This document shows positions 16,003 through 24,293 of a stretch of 64,000 nucleotides of DNA, piece after piece (within the stretch, counting starts at the first letter, position 1; each line of letters begins with the position of its first letter). The position numbers and the translations under genes were made by a program. The stretch lies in NCBI RefSeq assembly GCF_001884135.1, contig NZ_MAOC01000004.1:62001-126000 (forward strand). Direction: 5' to 3'. The notes under the pieces are model-generated. The model was not told the DNA's origin, searched no databases, and worked only from the letters and a program-made list of their open reading frames with translations. Origin of the DNA: Bacillus nitratireducens (lineage in GTDB: Bacteria > Bacillota > Bacilli > Bacillales > Bacillaceae_G).

Positions 16003-16037
16003 TTAAAAAAGCGTAGATAATATTGTCTACGCTTTTT
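16003..16037 (-). terminator. Terminator of the sortase two-component cluster
   Basis: AAAAAAGCGTAGA pairs with TCTACGCTTTTTT around ATAATATTG. Its right arm overlaps the last codons of the histidine kinase. Confidence 0.92.
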
Positions 16038-17880
16038 TCGGTAAATAGAAGTAAAATAACACACCATCTTCGGTATTCTTCACCCCATATTCAGCATTGT
16101 GCAGTTCTAAAATATTTTTTGAAATTGCAAGGCCAAGCCCTGTTCCACCTTGTGAACGTTTCCTTGCCGCATCCACGCGATAAAAACGATCCCAAATTTT
16201 ATCTAATTGTTCTTCTTCAATGTGAGCACCTTTATTTTCAATACATACTTTTATATGATCCTTCCCGTCTATTGTGGAAATAATAATATCTTCTTTATGT
16301 GGTGTATAACGTATTGCATTCGTAATGAAGTTCACGATGACTTGTTCAATTCTATTTTGATTCCCAACCACTTCAGCTGGACATATATGCTTGTGCACAC
16401 TCAGTTCTTTTTTCTCTATCTCTGATGAAAGCTGTTCACATATTTCTTCAATCACTCCATCTATATAGAAAGAATCCATCTTCATGTTATATGTGCCAGA
16501 CTCAAATTTAGCTAATTCAAGCATATCCAAAATTAGTATATCCATCTTGTCTACTTCTTTTTCCATCGCCTGAAAATAGTAGTCTTTCTTATGTTCAGCT
16601 ACCCCATCTTTTAAAATGGAAATACAGCTTTTCATAATACTCAGCGGCGTTTTTAGTTCATGCGATACACCCGCAATAAATTCTTTCCTTGTGTTTTCTA
16701 ACTTTCTTTCTTTTTCAATATCTTGTTCTAACTGTCCAATATGTGAATGTAGTTTATTAGATAATGTATTAATATTTTGCGATAAATCACCAATTTCATC
16801 TTTTGAAGTAATCGGAATTTTTTCTGTGAAATCCAAATGAGCTATTTTCTTCGTTGTATCATTTATTTTTAGTAGCGGTTTTGCAATTTGTTTTGAGTAA
16901 TAAAACGAAGCTAGAAAAATTAGAACGACTACAAATGCAACAATATAGATGTAATAATCTTGCACCATTTGTACAGCCTCATCTACAGGCTGTAAAGAAG
17001 CCATCGCATATATATATGTTACCGATCCGTCTTTTTCTTTTTTTGGTTTAATTAATAATTTATATTTTATATCATTTTTTTCATAGTCCATTATTCGTGT
17101 TGTATCTTGTATGTTCTTACCTTCTTTTAATAATAAATCAGCTTGAAATTCTTTTATATTATCCAAAAATAAATTATTTTTATAAATTGGATTTACAGGA
17201 CCTTTTACATCGGGGAACTGTACTTTCGTAACACGTCCTACTATGGGAGCATTTAATTCCTGAGCAGCTTGCTCCTGAACGGCCGGCTTCTTTTCCTTAA
17301 CAACTTGTTCCTCATCTGCTTTCTTTTTCTCCTGATCTAATTTAATCATTTTCTCATTAAATGCTTTTTCTAACGGTTTATTAGATCCACTTAAATTTTG
17401 CTTACCTAACGAGAAAGAGAATGGAATAAAACTTTCTTCTTTTCTCACTCCAGAAAAAGAAATTTCTTGTCCTGAAAAGTTCTCTGATAATTTATTATCA
17501 ATCTCCTCTATATTGACGAGATTACCTAAGGGAATCTTGAATATTTGTTGTCCAAAGCTCTTCTGTTGCTTACGGTCTATCGTTACTTCAAAATAAAAAT
17601 CATCCACATGTTTTAAATTCCCATTCTGATCTAATATCGTAATCCACGTATTATTTTCTCTTAAAAAATCTTGCTCCAGCTTCTGAATTCCTTCTGCATT
17701 TCCTACATAATTCAAATAATTCTTCTCAAAGGAATTTAAATTCACTTTAATATCTTCTACTTTTCGGTTCGCATAATATTGTTTAAAAAATATCGTTTGA
17801 CCAATAAATATCGTCGCTAAAATCAACATACATAGAGCTGTTGTAAGGGTAAATAATTTAAGTACAATCCCTTTTCTCAT
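16027..17880 (-). CDS. Sensor histidine kinase next to srtC
   Basis: A 617-residue membrane kinase. A first helix at residues 8-30, a large extracellular region of about 285 residues with a charged Lys/Glu/Gln segment in the middle, and a second helix near residues 318-340 are followed by HAMP, the phospho-acceptor box AGVSHELKTPLS and the ATPase boxes NAIRYTP and GTGLGLAIS. It overlaps the response regulator gene by four bases. It and the regulator follow the sortase gene, so the pair may control, or be co-expressed with, the sortase system. Confidence 0.92.
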   Translation of the reverse strand: MRKGIVLKLFTLTTALCMLILATIFIGQTIFFKQYYANRKVEDIKVNLNSFEKNYLNYVGNAEGIQKLEQDFLRENNTWITILDQNGNLKHVDDFYFEVTIDRKQQKSFGQQIFKIPLGNLVNIEEIDNKLSENFSGQEISFSGVRKEESFIPFSFSLGKQNLSGSNKPLEKAFNEKMIKLDQEKKKADEEQVVKEKKPAVQEQAAQELNAPIVGRVTKVQFPDVKGPVNPIYKNNLFLDNIKEFQADLLLKEGKNIQDTTRIMDYEKNDIKYKLLIKPKKEKDGSVTYIYAMASLQPVDEAVQMVQDYYIYIVAFVVVLIFLASFYYSKQIAKPLLKINDTTKKIAHLDFTEKIPITSKDEIGDLSQNINTLSNKLHSHIGQLEQDIEKERKLENTRKEFIAGVSHELKTPLSIMKSCISILKDGVAEHKKDYYFQAMEKEVDKMDILILDMLELAKFESGTYNMKMDSFYIDGVIEEICEQLSSEIEKKELSVHKHICPAEVVGNQNRIEQVIVNFITNAIRYTPHKEDIIISTIDGKDHIKVCIENKGAHIEEEQLDKIWDRFYRVDAARKRSQGGTGLGLAISKNILELHNAEYGVKNTEDGVLFYFYLPKKA

Positions 17881-18566
17881 ATGTTCCCCTCGAATTTATA
17901 ACCGGTTCGCACTACAGTTGTAATGTACTTTGCTTTCTCTCCTAATTTATTTCGCAAATTACGAATATGACTATTAACCGTTCGATCATCACCAGCAAAT
18001 TCGTACCCCCAAATTCTTGAAATTAACTGTTCTCTCGTTAAAACAATCCCTTGATTTTTCATGAAATAAGCCAATATTTCAAATTCTGTATGTGTTAAAG
18101 TAATGTCTGCCTCATCAACAGTAACAGTACGTGACGGAAAATGGACGTGAATGCCATGAATTGATAATGTATCATCTTCATTTTCCAAAGGTTTCTTTGA
18201 TGCTTGTCTACTTTCTAATAATCGTTTCGCTCTCGCTAATAAAATAGGCGGACTATATGGTTTCGTAACATAATCATCTGCCCCAAGCTCAAACCCAAGT
18301 AACGTATCATCTTCATCTACACGTGCCGTCAGCATAATAATTGGAACCCCCGACGTCTTACGAATCCTTCGGCAAACAGACCATCCATCTAGTTCTGGTA
18401 ACATAATATCAAGTATAACTAAATCGACCTCTTCTTCTTCAAATAAGACTAAAGCTTCTTTTCCATCTCTCGCTTCAAGCACTTTATATTGTTCACTCAA
18501 AAAGTAATCCTTTAATATTTCGCGTAAAATATCTTCATCTTCAACAATTAAAATGTTTTTTGACAT
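17877..18566 (-). CDS. OmpR-family response regulator next to srtC
   Basis: A 229-residue regulator: receiver domain with the phospho-acceptor Asp in VILDIMLPELDG (about residue 53) and KP near residue 102, then a winged-helix output domain ending VVRTGYKFEGN. A GGGGGAGA ribosome site lies upstream. It is four bases out of phase with the kinase start (ATGA overlap) and 54 bases downstream of the sortase gene on the same strand. Targets are unknown; the sortase and its LPNTA substrate are the natural candidates. Confidence 0.94.
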   Translation of the reverse strand: MSKNILIVEDEDILREILKDYFLSEQYKVLEARDGKEALVLFEEEEVDLVILDIMLPELDGWSVCRRIRKTSGVPIIMLTARVDEDDTLLGFELGADDYVTKPYSPPILLARAKRLLESRQASKKPLENEDDTLSIHGIHVHFPSRTVTVDEADITLTHTEFEILAYFMKNQGIVLTREQLISRIWGYEFAGDDRTVNSHIRNLRNKLGEKAKYITTVVRTGYKFEGNI

Positions 18567-18620
18567 AATCTATGTCTCCCCCTCTCATTTTAAGTAGCTA
18601 GCATTTTGTACTTGATAATT

Positions 18621-19241
18621 TTATTTTGAATTGCTCGTAATTAACTTTGCCTCGATAATATATCGATCCGGTGCATCCCCTATATAATCAAATGGATAGC
18701 AAGTCGTCAGTGTTAATGTCGGTTCTTCTTTTTTTACAATAACAGTGCGATCATCCGCATGTGTAATCCATGTCTTTTGAATTTCGTATGTGTAAATTTT
18801 ATTATCATACTCCAAAATAAGGTTATCCTTTTCTTTTAACTCTCCTAGATCTGTAAATACAGTATCTCGATGCCCACTCAGTACAGTATGTCCCCCTCCA
18901 GATGGTGTTGTCGTTAAATCACTAACAAACATACCGACTCCTTTTTTCAATGTTGCATCATTTGCTCCCCAATATATAGAAAACTTCTTCTTTATTTTCG
19001 GTATATTTAACATTGCTACCTTTTCTCCTTCTTTATGCTCGGTTTGAGAAGAAGGTACTTGGGAAGTTACAGGTGTTTCATGTGAAAGTTGATTATCTTG
19101 TATATTTTTAAGGCTCTTTATTTCTTCTTTCGTTAATTCTTGAGCAGAGCTTTTTCCTTTATACCATTCCACAGCGTAATACGATCCCATGAATAGCCCT
19201 ATGGCCATCAATATGATACCGATATAATTGAGTAACTTCAT
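18621..19241 (-). CDS. srtC: Class D sortase (SrtC-type)
   Basis: A 206-residue transpeptidase that joins LPxTG-like proteins to the cell wall. An N-terminal helix (about residues 6-24) anchors it; the catalytic residues are His124 in SGHRDTVF, Cys181 in TLTTCYPF and Arg193 in DRYIIEA. I start it at the ATG at 19241, which follows a GGAGGGATGGAAC site, not at the codon five residues upstream. The adjacent LPNTA protein and the two-component pair match the srtC/basI locus described in B. anthracis, where SrtC prefers LPNTA. The symbol is given on that basis. Confidence 0.88.
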   Translation of the reverse strand: MKLLNYIGIILMAIGLFMGSYYAVEWYKGKSSAQELTKEEIKSLKNIQDNQLSHETPVTSQVPSSQTEHKEGEKVAMLNIPKIKKKFSIYWGANDATLKKGVGMFVSDLTTTPSGGGHTVLSGHRDTVFTDLGELKEKDNLILEYDNKIYTYEIQKTWITHADDRTVIVKKEEPTLTLTTCYPFDYIGDAPDRYIIEAKLITSNSK

Positions 19242-19260
19242 GTTCCATCCCTCCATGCAA

Positions 19261-19291
19261 AAAATGGTAGGAATAACCTACCATTTTTAAT
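19261..19291 (-). terminator. Terminator between basI and srtC
   Basis: AATGGTAGG / CCTACCATT with a T-run in the leftward direction. It would uncouple or attenuate transcription from the LPNTA gene into the sortase gene. Confidence 0.88.
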
Positions 19292-19330
19292 ATATGAAAT
19301 TATCCCATTCTTTATAGAAAAATATTTTAT

Positions 19331-19825
19331 TTACGCCTTAACTTTATTACGACGCTTCAAACCAAATAATGTCCCTATCCCTACAAGACATGCGCTTAGT
19401 GCCATCATTGCTACATTATTTGATGCTGTGTTTGGTAATTTTTCACCTTGTACAGCTGGCTTTGCTACTTCCTTTTTCGCTGCATCATTCTTTTGCCCGG
19501 CCTTAATTGCTTCTTCTTTTTTTGCAAGAGCTTCCTTTTCTTGAACTTGTGGTGTTACTTCTTTTTTCGCTGTATCATTCTTTTGCCCTGCTTTTATTGC
19601 TTCCTCTTTTTTAGCCATATCACTTTTTTCTTGTACTTGTGCCGCTTCTTTTTTCTCTACTTCGCTCTTTTGCTGTTCCTTAATTGCTTCTTCTTTTTTA
19701 GCTTTATCTTGCTGCATTTGCGCTGATTCTTCTTTTGTTAATGTTCCAGTAGAAGCGCTCGCTACTGAAGAATATCCTACTGTTAAAAGTGCCATCGCAC
19801 AAATTGGTAATAGTTTTTTTTTCAT
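19331..19825 (-). CDS. basI: LPNTA cell-wall-anchored protein (BasI-like)
   Basis: A 164-residue surface protein. It has a signal peptide to about residue 24 (AMALLTVGYSSVASA), a highly charged Lys/Glu/Gln middle built of three copies of a roughly 30-residue unit (KKEEAIK near residues 43, 72 and 102), the sorting motif LPNTA at 130-134, a hydrophobic helix and a KRRNKVK tail. An AGGAGAG ribosome site precedes the ATG. LPNTA is the motif reported for SrtC substrates BasI and BasH in B. anthracis, and the sortase gene lies directly downstream. The role of the anchored repeat domain is unknown. Confidence 0.85.
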   Translation of the reverse strand: MKKKLLPICAMALLTVGYSSVASASTGTLTKEESAQMQQDKAKKEEAIKEQQKSEVEKKEAAQVQEKSDMAKKEEAIKAGQKNDTAKKEVTPQVQEKEALAKKEEAIKAGQKNDAAKKEVAKPAVQGEKLPNTASNNVAMMALSACLVGIGTLFGLKRRNKVKA

Positions 19826-19960
19826 TTTATTTCTCTCCTTTTATACTTTATTCTAGTAACACATCACGTCGCACCGGATGTATTATTAGAATAAACAAGA
19901 GATGTAAATATAAGATGCAGATGAAATGGAATTCTGTTAAAGATTTCATTTTAGAAAAAT

Positions 19961-19993
19961 AAAAAAACACCGTAATATATACGATGTTTTTTC
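19961..19993. terminator. Terminator-like hairpin
   Basis: AAAACACCGTA / TACGATGTTTTTT around ATATA, between the LPNTA gene promoter region and the leftward gene at 20012. It reads best as a terminator for the latter. Confidence 0.65.
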
Positions 19994-20011
19994 GGGTGTG
20001 TGTCTCGATAT

Positions 20012-20344
20012 TTATTTGTTACTTTCGCGTGATTGAGAAGTAGAAAGGGCCGGAGTGATAACTAATTGTCTCGGCTCAGTTTTCTTGAAGTGATTTTTGA
20101 CGTTACACTTACGACATTGAACGACCCATGCTTTAATAGGATTTGTTAAAATAATTTTTTGCCTTTCGTTAGGGGCCTCTTCTTCCAATTTACAACTATC
20201 GCTCCACTTACTCCATTTCATTGTAAATTTAGAAGAAGAATGATCGTCTTCTCGATCAAACGTATGCAAAAAATCCATTTCTCCAGCTAGCATTACGGTG
20301 TTACTAGTTGCTAAAAAAGAAAAGGTCGTCCAATGTTTCTCCAT
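20012..20344 (-). CDS. Hypothetical protein, 110 aa
   Basis: A 110-residue soluble protein, Ser/Lys/Glu-rich, with one CRKC pair near residues 77-80 and no signal peptide. A GGAGGG ribosome site stands just before the ATG. I do not recognise a family. It is a single-gene unit with a terminator-like hairpin downstream. Confidence 0.6.
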   Translation of the reverse strand: MEKHWTTFSFLATSNTVMLAGEMDFLHTFDREDDHSSSKFTMKWSKWSDSCKLEEEAPNERQKIILTNPIKAWVVQCRKCNVKNHFKKTEPRQLVITPALSTSQSRESNK

Positions 20345-20463
20345 GCCCTCCTACTCCTTTTTCACATATAGAGTGCCTAAAACTTAATTTACCTAAAATA
20401 TGCTTGCCTTTTACCTTACACTTATAGTTTATCCAAAACACTATTATGCAACTATCGATTTGT

Positions 20464-20491
20464 CTTACAAATCACCTTACATTTTTGTAAG
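20464..20491. repeat. Inverted repeat CTTACA-N16-TGTAAG
   Basis: Resembles the two operator-like palindromes at 34203 and 34320 (N15 there). It lies downstream of the 20529-20744 gene's terminator and upstream of the 20012-20344 gene. Confidence 0.4.
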
Positions 20492-20496
20492 AAACG

Positions 20497-20531
20497 AAAA
20501 ACCTTCACTCTATATACGTGAAGGTTTTTCA
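20497..20531 (-). terminator. Terminator of the 20529-20744 gene
   Basis: GAAAAACCTTCAC / GTGAAGGTTTTTC with flanking A and T; it overlaps the stop codon. Confidence 0.88.
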
Positions 20532-20744
20532 TTTCTTATCTATAGAATCTTTCATATCATCAAGTCCAGCCTCTTGCAGCTGCGACATCATACCGTGGGA
20601 AATTGCGCCTAATACTAAAGTCATTCCAATTAGTGAAATGCGAATTGCAGGTACATCAATTATGTAAGCCAACATACCAAGAACAATTGTTAAAAGCAAT
20701 GCTTTTATAAATGTTACACTTGTATACTGTTTCTTTTTCATCAT
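20529..20744 (-). CDS. Small two-helix membrane protein, unknown
   Basis: About 71 residues with two hydrophobic segments (roughly residues 11-28 and 32-50) and an acidic tail (EAGLDDMKDSIDKK). The start is uncertain among ATG 20744, ATG 20741 and GTG 20750; the AAAAAGGGTG site favours 20744. I do not recognise the family. It is divergent from hpt. Confidence 0.65.
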   Translation of the reverse strand: MMKKKQYTSVTFIKALLLTIVLGMLAYIIDVPAIRISLIGMTLVLGAISHGMMSQLQEAGLDDMKDSIDKK

Positions 20745-20839
20745 AATCACCCTTTTTGGAAGCGTTTTCTTAATATTATCAGTATATCATATCATCTGAC
20801 TATTTTGTGGGGGATTTCTGTAAAAACCTTATATCTTCT

Positions 20840-20868
20840 TTGACTTTTTTCTTTCTATCCTTTACAGT
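20840..20868 (+). promoter_or_regulatory. Candidate sigma-A promoter of hpt
   Basis: TTGACT at 20840-20845, a 17-base spacer and TACAGT at 20863-20868, 39 bases before the hpt ATG. The -10 is weak. Confidence 0.4.
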
Positions 20869-20906
20869 CGAAATGTTCACAAGTTTTACACTGTAGGAGG
20901 ATTCAA

Positions 20907-21434
20907 ATGAAAATTGAAATAAAAGACACTTTAATTTCTGAAGAACAATTACAAGAAAAAGTAAAAGAACTAGCGCTTCAAATCGAACGTGATTTTGAAG
21001 GAGAAGAAATCATTGTAATCGCTGTATTAAAAGGATCTTTCGTATTCGCTGCTGATTTAATTCGTCATATTAAAAACGAAGTAACTATCGACTTTATCTC
21101 TGCATCTAGCTACGGAAATCAAACAGAAACAACTGGAAAAGTAAAACTATTAAAAGATATCGATGTAAACATTACTGGAAAAAACGTTATTGTCGTAGAA
21201 GACATTATCGATTCTGGTTTAACACTTCACTTCTTAAAAGATCACTTCTTCATGCATAAACCAAAAGCATTGAAGTTCTGTACGTTACTTGATAAACCTG
21301 AACGCCGTAAAGTGGACTTAAAAGCTGAGTATGTTGGCTTCCAAATTCCAGACGAATTTATCGTTGGCTACGGTATCGACTGCGCAGAAAAATATCGTAA
21401 CTTACCATTTATCGCTTCAGTTGTAACGGAATAA
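20907..21434 (+). CDS. hpt: Hypoxanthine-type purine phosphoribosyltransferase
   Basis: A 175-residue type I phosphoribosyltransferase that transfers ribose phosphate from PRPP to hypoxanthine or guanine for purine salvage. The PRPP-binding motif VVEDIIDSGLTL lies at about residues 98-109, and AVLKGSFVFAADL and GFQIPDEFIVGYGID fit the HPRT family. A TAGGAGG ribosome site precedes the ATG. It is monocistronic here and not next to tilS/ftsH, the usual hpt neighbours in Bacillus, so this is likely a second copy in the genome. Confidence 0.9.
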   Translation: MKIEIKDTLISEEQLQEKVKELALQIERDFEGEEIIVIAVLKGSFVFAADLIRHIKNEVTIDFISASSYGNQTETTGKVKLLKDIDVNITGKNVIVVEDIIDSGLTLHFLKDHFFMHKPKALKFCTLLDKPERRKVDLKAEYVGFQIPDEFIVGYGIDCAEKYRNLPFIASVVTE

Positions 21435-21440
21435 TATAAT

Positions 21441-21550
21441 AAAGTGAAACCTTAATCAGTGGGGTTTTTGTCCATTCCCAATGATTATTGGCCCGCAAAT
21501 AGCGGGATCAAATAAGCTTCCATGCATTATTGCTGGAAGTTTTATTTCTA
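21441..21550 (+). repeat. Dispersed intergenic repeat (B. cereus-type)
   Basis: A non-coding block starting AAAGTGAAACCTTAATCAG, with CCCGCAAATAGCGGGAT at 21492-21508 and a hairpin AAGCTTCCA / TGGAAGTTTT near 21515-21545. Parts recur at 29575, 49275 and 57004 in this window, each time just upstream or downstream of a gene. It resembles the bcr-type repeats of the B. cereus group, but I cannot assign a numbered family. Confidence 0.55.
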
Positions 21551-21584
21551 CCGTAATTTATAAAAACAAAGGGAGAGATGAAGA

Positions 21585-22487
21585 ATGACAAAAACAAAAT
21601 TTGAAAAAGTACTCCTCATCGTAAATCCGAAAGCAGGACAAGGCGATTTACATACGAACTTAACAAAAATCGTACCACCACTTGCCACAGCTTTTCCTGA
21701 CCTACATATCCTTCATACGAAAAAACAAGGTGATGCAACAAAATATTGCCAAGAGTTTGCTAGTAAAGTAGATTTAATTATCGTCTTTGGTGGTGATGGA
21801 ACTGTATTTGAATGCACAAACGGCTTAGCCCCTCTTGAAACTAGACCTACACTTGCAATCATTCCAGGCGGAACTTGCAACGACTTCTCTCGCACACTTG
21901 GTGTTCCGCAAAATATTGCAGAAGCAGCGAAACTCATTACAAAAGGACATGTAAAACCAATTGATGTCGCAAAAGCAAACGGACAACACTTCTTAAACTT
22001 CTGGGGCATTGGACTCGTATCTGAAGTATCAAACAATATTGATGCAGAAGAGAAAGCAAAGCTTGGTAAAATTGGTTACTATTTAAGCACCATTCGAACT
22101 GTTAAAAACGCTGAAACATTCCCAGTAAAAATTACTTACGACGGACAAGTGTATGAAGATGAAGCTGTCCTTGTTATGGTTGGAAACGGTGAATATCTCG
22201 GAGGTATCCCATCCTTTATTCCGAACGTAAAATGTGATGATGGAACACTTGATATTTTCGTAGTCAAATCAACAGGCATTCAAGCGTTTAAAGATTATAT
22301 CGGAAAGAAACTATTTGAAGACTCAAACGAAAATGATATCTTCCACGTAAAAGCGAAATCCATTCAGATTGAAACAGAAGAAGAAAAAGAAGTAGATACT
22401 GATGGAGAAAGCTCGCTCCATACACCGTGTCATATTGAACTATTACAAGGGCACTTTACGATGATTTATAATCCTGCGGTTGTGTAA
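21585..22487 (+). CDS. Diacylglycerol/lipid kinase family protein (YegS/DgkB type)
   Basis: A 300-residue cytoplasmic enzyme of the DAGK-catalytic family, which phosphorylates diacylglycerol or related lipids with ATP. The N-terminus has LLIVNPKAGQG; GGDGTV at about residues 68-73 and IPGGTCNDFSRTL near 100-112 are the nucleotide-binding signatures; the C-terminal beta domain has DIFVVKS and a DGE segment near residue 270. A GGGAGAG ribosome site precedes the ATG. Which lipid it uses cannot be told from sequence; DgkB, YegS and BmrU belong to the same family. Confidence 0.88.
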   Translation: MTKTKFEKVLLIVNPKAGQGDLHTNLTKIVPPLATAFPDLHILHTKKQGDATKYCQEFASKVDLIIVFGGDGTVFECTNGLAPLETRPTLAIIPGGTCNDFSRTLGVPQNIAEAAKLITKGHVKPIDVAKANGQHFLNFWGIGLVSEVSNNIDAEEKAKLGKIGYYLSTIRTVKNAETFPVKITYDGQVYEDEAVLVMVGNGEYLGGIPSFIPNVKCDDGTLDIFVVKSTGIQAFKDYIGKKLFEDSNENDIFHVKAKSIQIETEEEKEVDTDGESSLHTPCHIELLQGHFTMIYNPAVV

Positions 22488-22518
22488 TAAAAAAACGAGT
22501 GCTAGCACTCGTTTTTTC
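22488..22518 (+). terminator. Terminator of the lipid-kinase gene
   Basis: AACGAGTGCT / AGCACTCGTT stem followed by T6; it may also serve the converging gene at 22528. Confidence 0.92.
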
Positions 22519-22527
22519 TCTTCTAAT

Positions 22528-23037
22528 CTAGTTATATCGTTGAATCATTTCTTGTATTTCTTTAACTCTCTCTAAAGTAATTCCATTTCTTTGTTCGATC
22601 GCTAAAGGATGCTCGGTTGGTTCTAATTCAACATACGGTGCCATTCCAACTTCTCTTATATGTATATTTGTTTTTAAATTTAATGTTTCTGGATAAACTG
22701 GTATTTCTACAGATAACCAACCAAAATAAGGGTCACTATTTTCTCGGCCTCTCTCATCCCACTTTTCTAATACCTCATCATAACTTTCTTTACTAAGTGA
22801 TACCCACACAGTCCATATGAATTTTTCGTGGTAATCAATGATAGGAATCTCTAAACAACCTCTAATAAAGTAATGTTCATCGTCCATTACGCAAAGTTCT
22901 GATGTTAAATGGAGGCGTTCCTCTCTTTTATGAGACGCTACCTCATAATAATAATATGGTGCTTCACTTCCGTAACATAAAGGAAGTGTAAAACGATTCA
23001 TTTGTACTTTTTCTCCAGATTTTCTTCTTCTTTTCAT
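22528..23037 (-). CDS. DUF2199-domain protein
   Basis: A 169-residue soluble protein with the DUF2199 pattern: FIRGCLEIPIID, FIWTVWVSLS, PYFGWLS and EPTEHPLAIEQRNGI. An AGGAGA ribosome site precedes the ATG, though an internal ATG (MNRFTL, residue 13) is also possible. Function is unknown; DUF2199 proteins occur as scattered single genes in Bacillus. The next gene on the same strand starts upstream at 23767 with a 34-base gap, so they may be co-transcribed. Confidence 0.8.
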   Translation of the reverse strand: MKRRRKSGEKVQMNRFTLPLCYGSEAPYYYYEVASHKREERLHLTSELCVMDDEHYFIRGCLEIPIIDYHEKFIWTVWVSLSKESYDEVLEKWDERGRENSDPYFGWLSVEIPVYPETLNLKTNIHIREVGMAPYVELEPTEHPLAIEQRNGITLERVKEIQEMIQRYN

Positions 23038-23071
23038 CTGTTATTCTTTCTCCTAGTCTTTTCATTCACAC

Positions 23072-23767
23072 TCAGTATTCATCAATATTTTCAAAATCAA
23101 ACTCCACCCAATTTTTCCAGTGCGTATTAGAATCCTCATTCACAATAATGGTTGGATCTTTCTTCTCTATAGCAGCCGCTACTGATTGGAAGAATTCATT
23201 TTCACTTACTTTTTCATCTTCAACATGTTGCCATTCTTCCGTTTCATACACTACTTCCCAGTCGCCTTCTAAACCGCACTCTTCTAAAATTTCTTCTTTA
23301 TCCCACCATACTAAATTCCGAGCTTCGTCATTAGTAGCAAGCATACGTATGAAATATGTGGGATAAGACTCTGTCGTTTGTACTTCTATTCCATGATTCA
23401 CATAATCTTCTTCTGTAAATTCATATTCAAAATGATGCTCGCGGATTTTCAAACTACCGTTATGAATATCAAGTATAAATTCACCTTCATCATCAAATAA
23501 TTCATAATCTCCATCATTTAATTGCAAAATAGCATCATCACCAATTAAATGATTCACTCTATCACCATATACTTGAATATCATTACATACACCTAATGAT
23601 CCTACTCCAACAAATTGAAATACCATTAACCAATCCTCATTATTTTTAAAGAAAAGAGAGAATTTCACTTGTGACATATTCATTTCCGCATTATCTAGGG
23701 TAGGAAATTCATAGTTACTTTGTTTTTTATCTAATAGTTTTAAAATATCTTTTTGCATCTGTATCAT
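23072..23767 (-). CDS. Hypothetical acidic protein, 231 aa
   Basis: A strongly acidic soluble protein of about 231 residues, with many Trp/Glu/Asp segments such as LVWWDKEEILEECG and a tail ending in ENIDEY. I start it at the ATG at 23767 with AGAGG upstream; a GTG at 23773 or ATG at 23758 are alternatives. I do not recognise a named family with confidence. Its composition resembles cytoplasmic immunity or sensor proteins, but there is no toxin gene next to it. Confidence 0.7.
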   Translation of the reverse strand: MIQMQKDILKLLDKKQSNYEFPTLDNAEMNMSQVKFSLFFKNNEDWLMVFQFVGVGSLGVCNDIQVYGDRVNHLIGDDAILQLNDGDYELFDDEGEFILDIHNGSLKIREHHFEYEFTEEDYVNHGIEVQTTESYPTYFIRMLATNDEARNLVWWDKEEILEECGLEGDWEVVYETEEWQHVEDEKVSENEFFQSVAAAIEKKDPTIIVNEDSNTHWKNWVEFDFENIDEY

Positions 23768-23861
23768 CTTCACCTCTATATAAATTTTTCAATTTCACTA
23801 GAGTATAACATAGACATATTTGTTTGCGACATTCTAATAATATCGCTCAAAAAATAGCAAA

Positions 23862-24254
23862 TTGGCCTGTTTGCATGCCCTAGTTCTTTTTAGATACAAT
23901 GAAGGAAAGAAGCAACCTGACACATTGGAGGATATTGCTATGAACCGAGATCCTATTTTACAAAAAGCAATAAACAAGTGGGAACGTATGAGTCAAGATT
24001 CTTCTTTCCGACAAGCCTATGACGCAAGGGTGAAAGTTTTAATGGATGAAGCAGCAAAATTCGCCCACGCAGAGACAGAAGGAATAAAAAAAGGGATTGA
24101 AAAAGGCATTGAAAAGGGTCGAAAAGAAGGGGTTCAGCAGGGGAAAATTCAAATAATTAAAAATATGTATGATCTTGGTATACCACTTGAAACGATTGCT
24201 AAGGCAAGTAAATTAAGTGTGCATGAGGTTGAGCATATTTTAGGACATAAATAG
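23862..24254 (+). pseudogene. C-terminal fragment of an Rpn-type (PD-(D/E)XK) nuclease
   Basis: The frame retains only the end of an Rpn/transposase-31-like protein: TLEDIAMNRDPILQKAI, a helical linker, then Gly/Lys/Glu repeats IKKGIEKGIEKGRKEG and the closing helix-turn element LGIPLETIAKASKLS. The nuclease domain of about 170 residues that should precede it is missing. A GGAGGATATTG site before the ATG at 23940 could still allow a 105-residue product. These proteins promote recA-independent recombination; this copy should be inactive. Confidence 0.7.
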
Positions 24255-24255
24255 T

Positions 24256-24292
24256 AATAAAAAAGAGCTTGAATGGTTTCAAGCTCTTTTCT
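24256..24292. terminator. Bidirectional terminator
   Basis: AAAAAGAGCTTGAA / TTTCAAGCTCTTTT around TGG; serves the Rpn fragment and the converging gene at 24294. Confidence 0.9.
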
Positions 24293-24293
24293 A

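Noticed and set aside
19448-19726. Rightward Phe/Cys-rich frame
   Set aside because: It is the complement of the Lys/Glu repeats of the LPNTA gene.
21441-21550. Possible riboswitch upstream of the lipid-kinase gene
   Set aside because: The hairpins match dispersed repeats elsewhere in the window and show no known aptamer signature.
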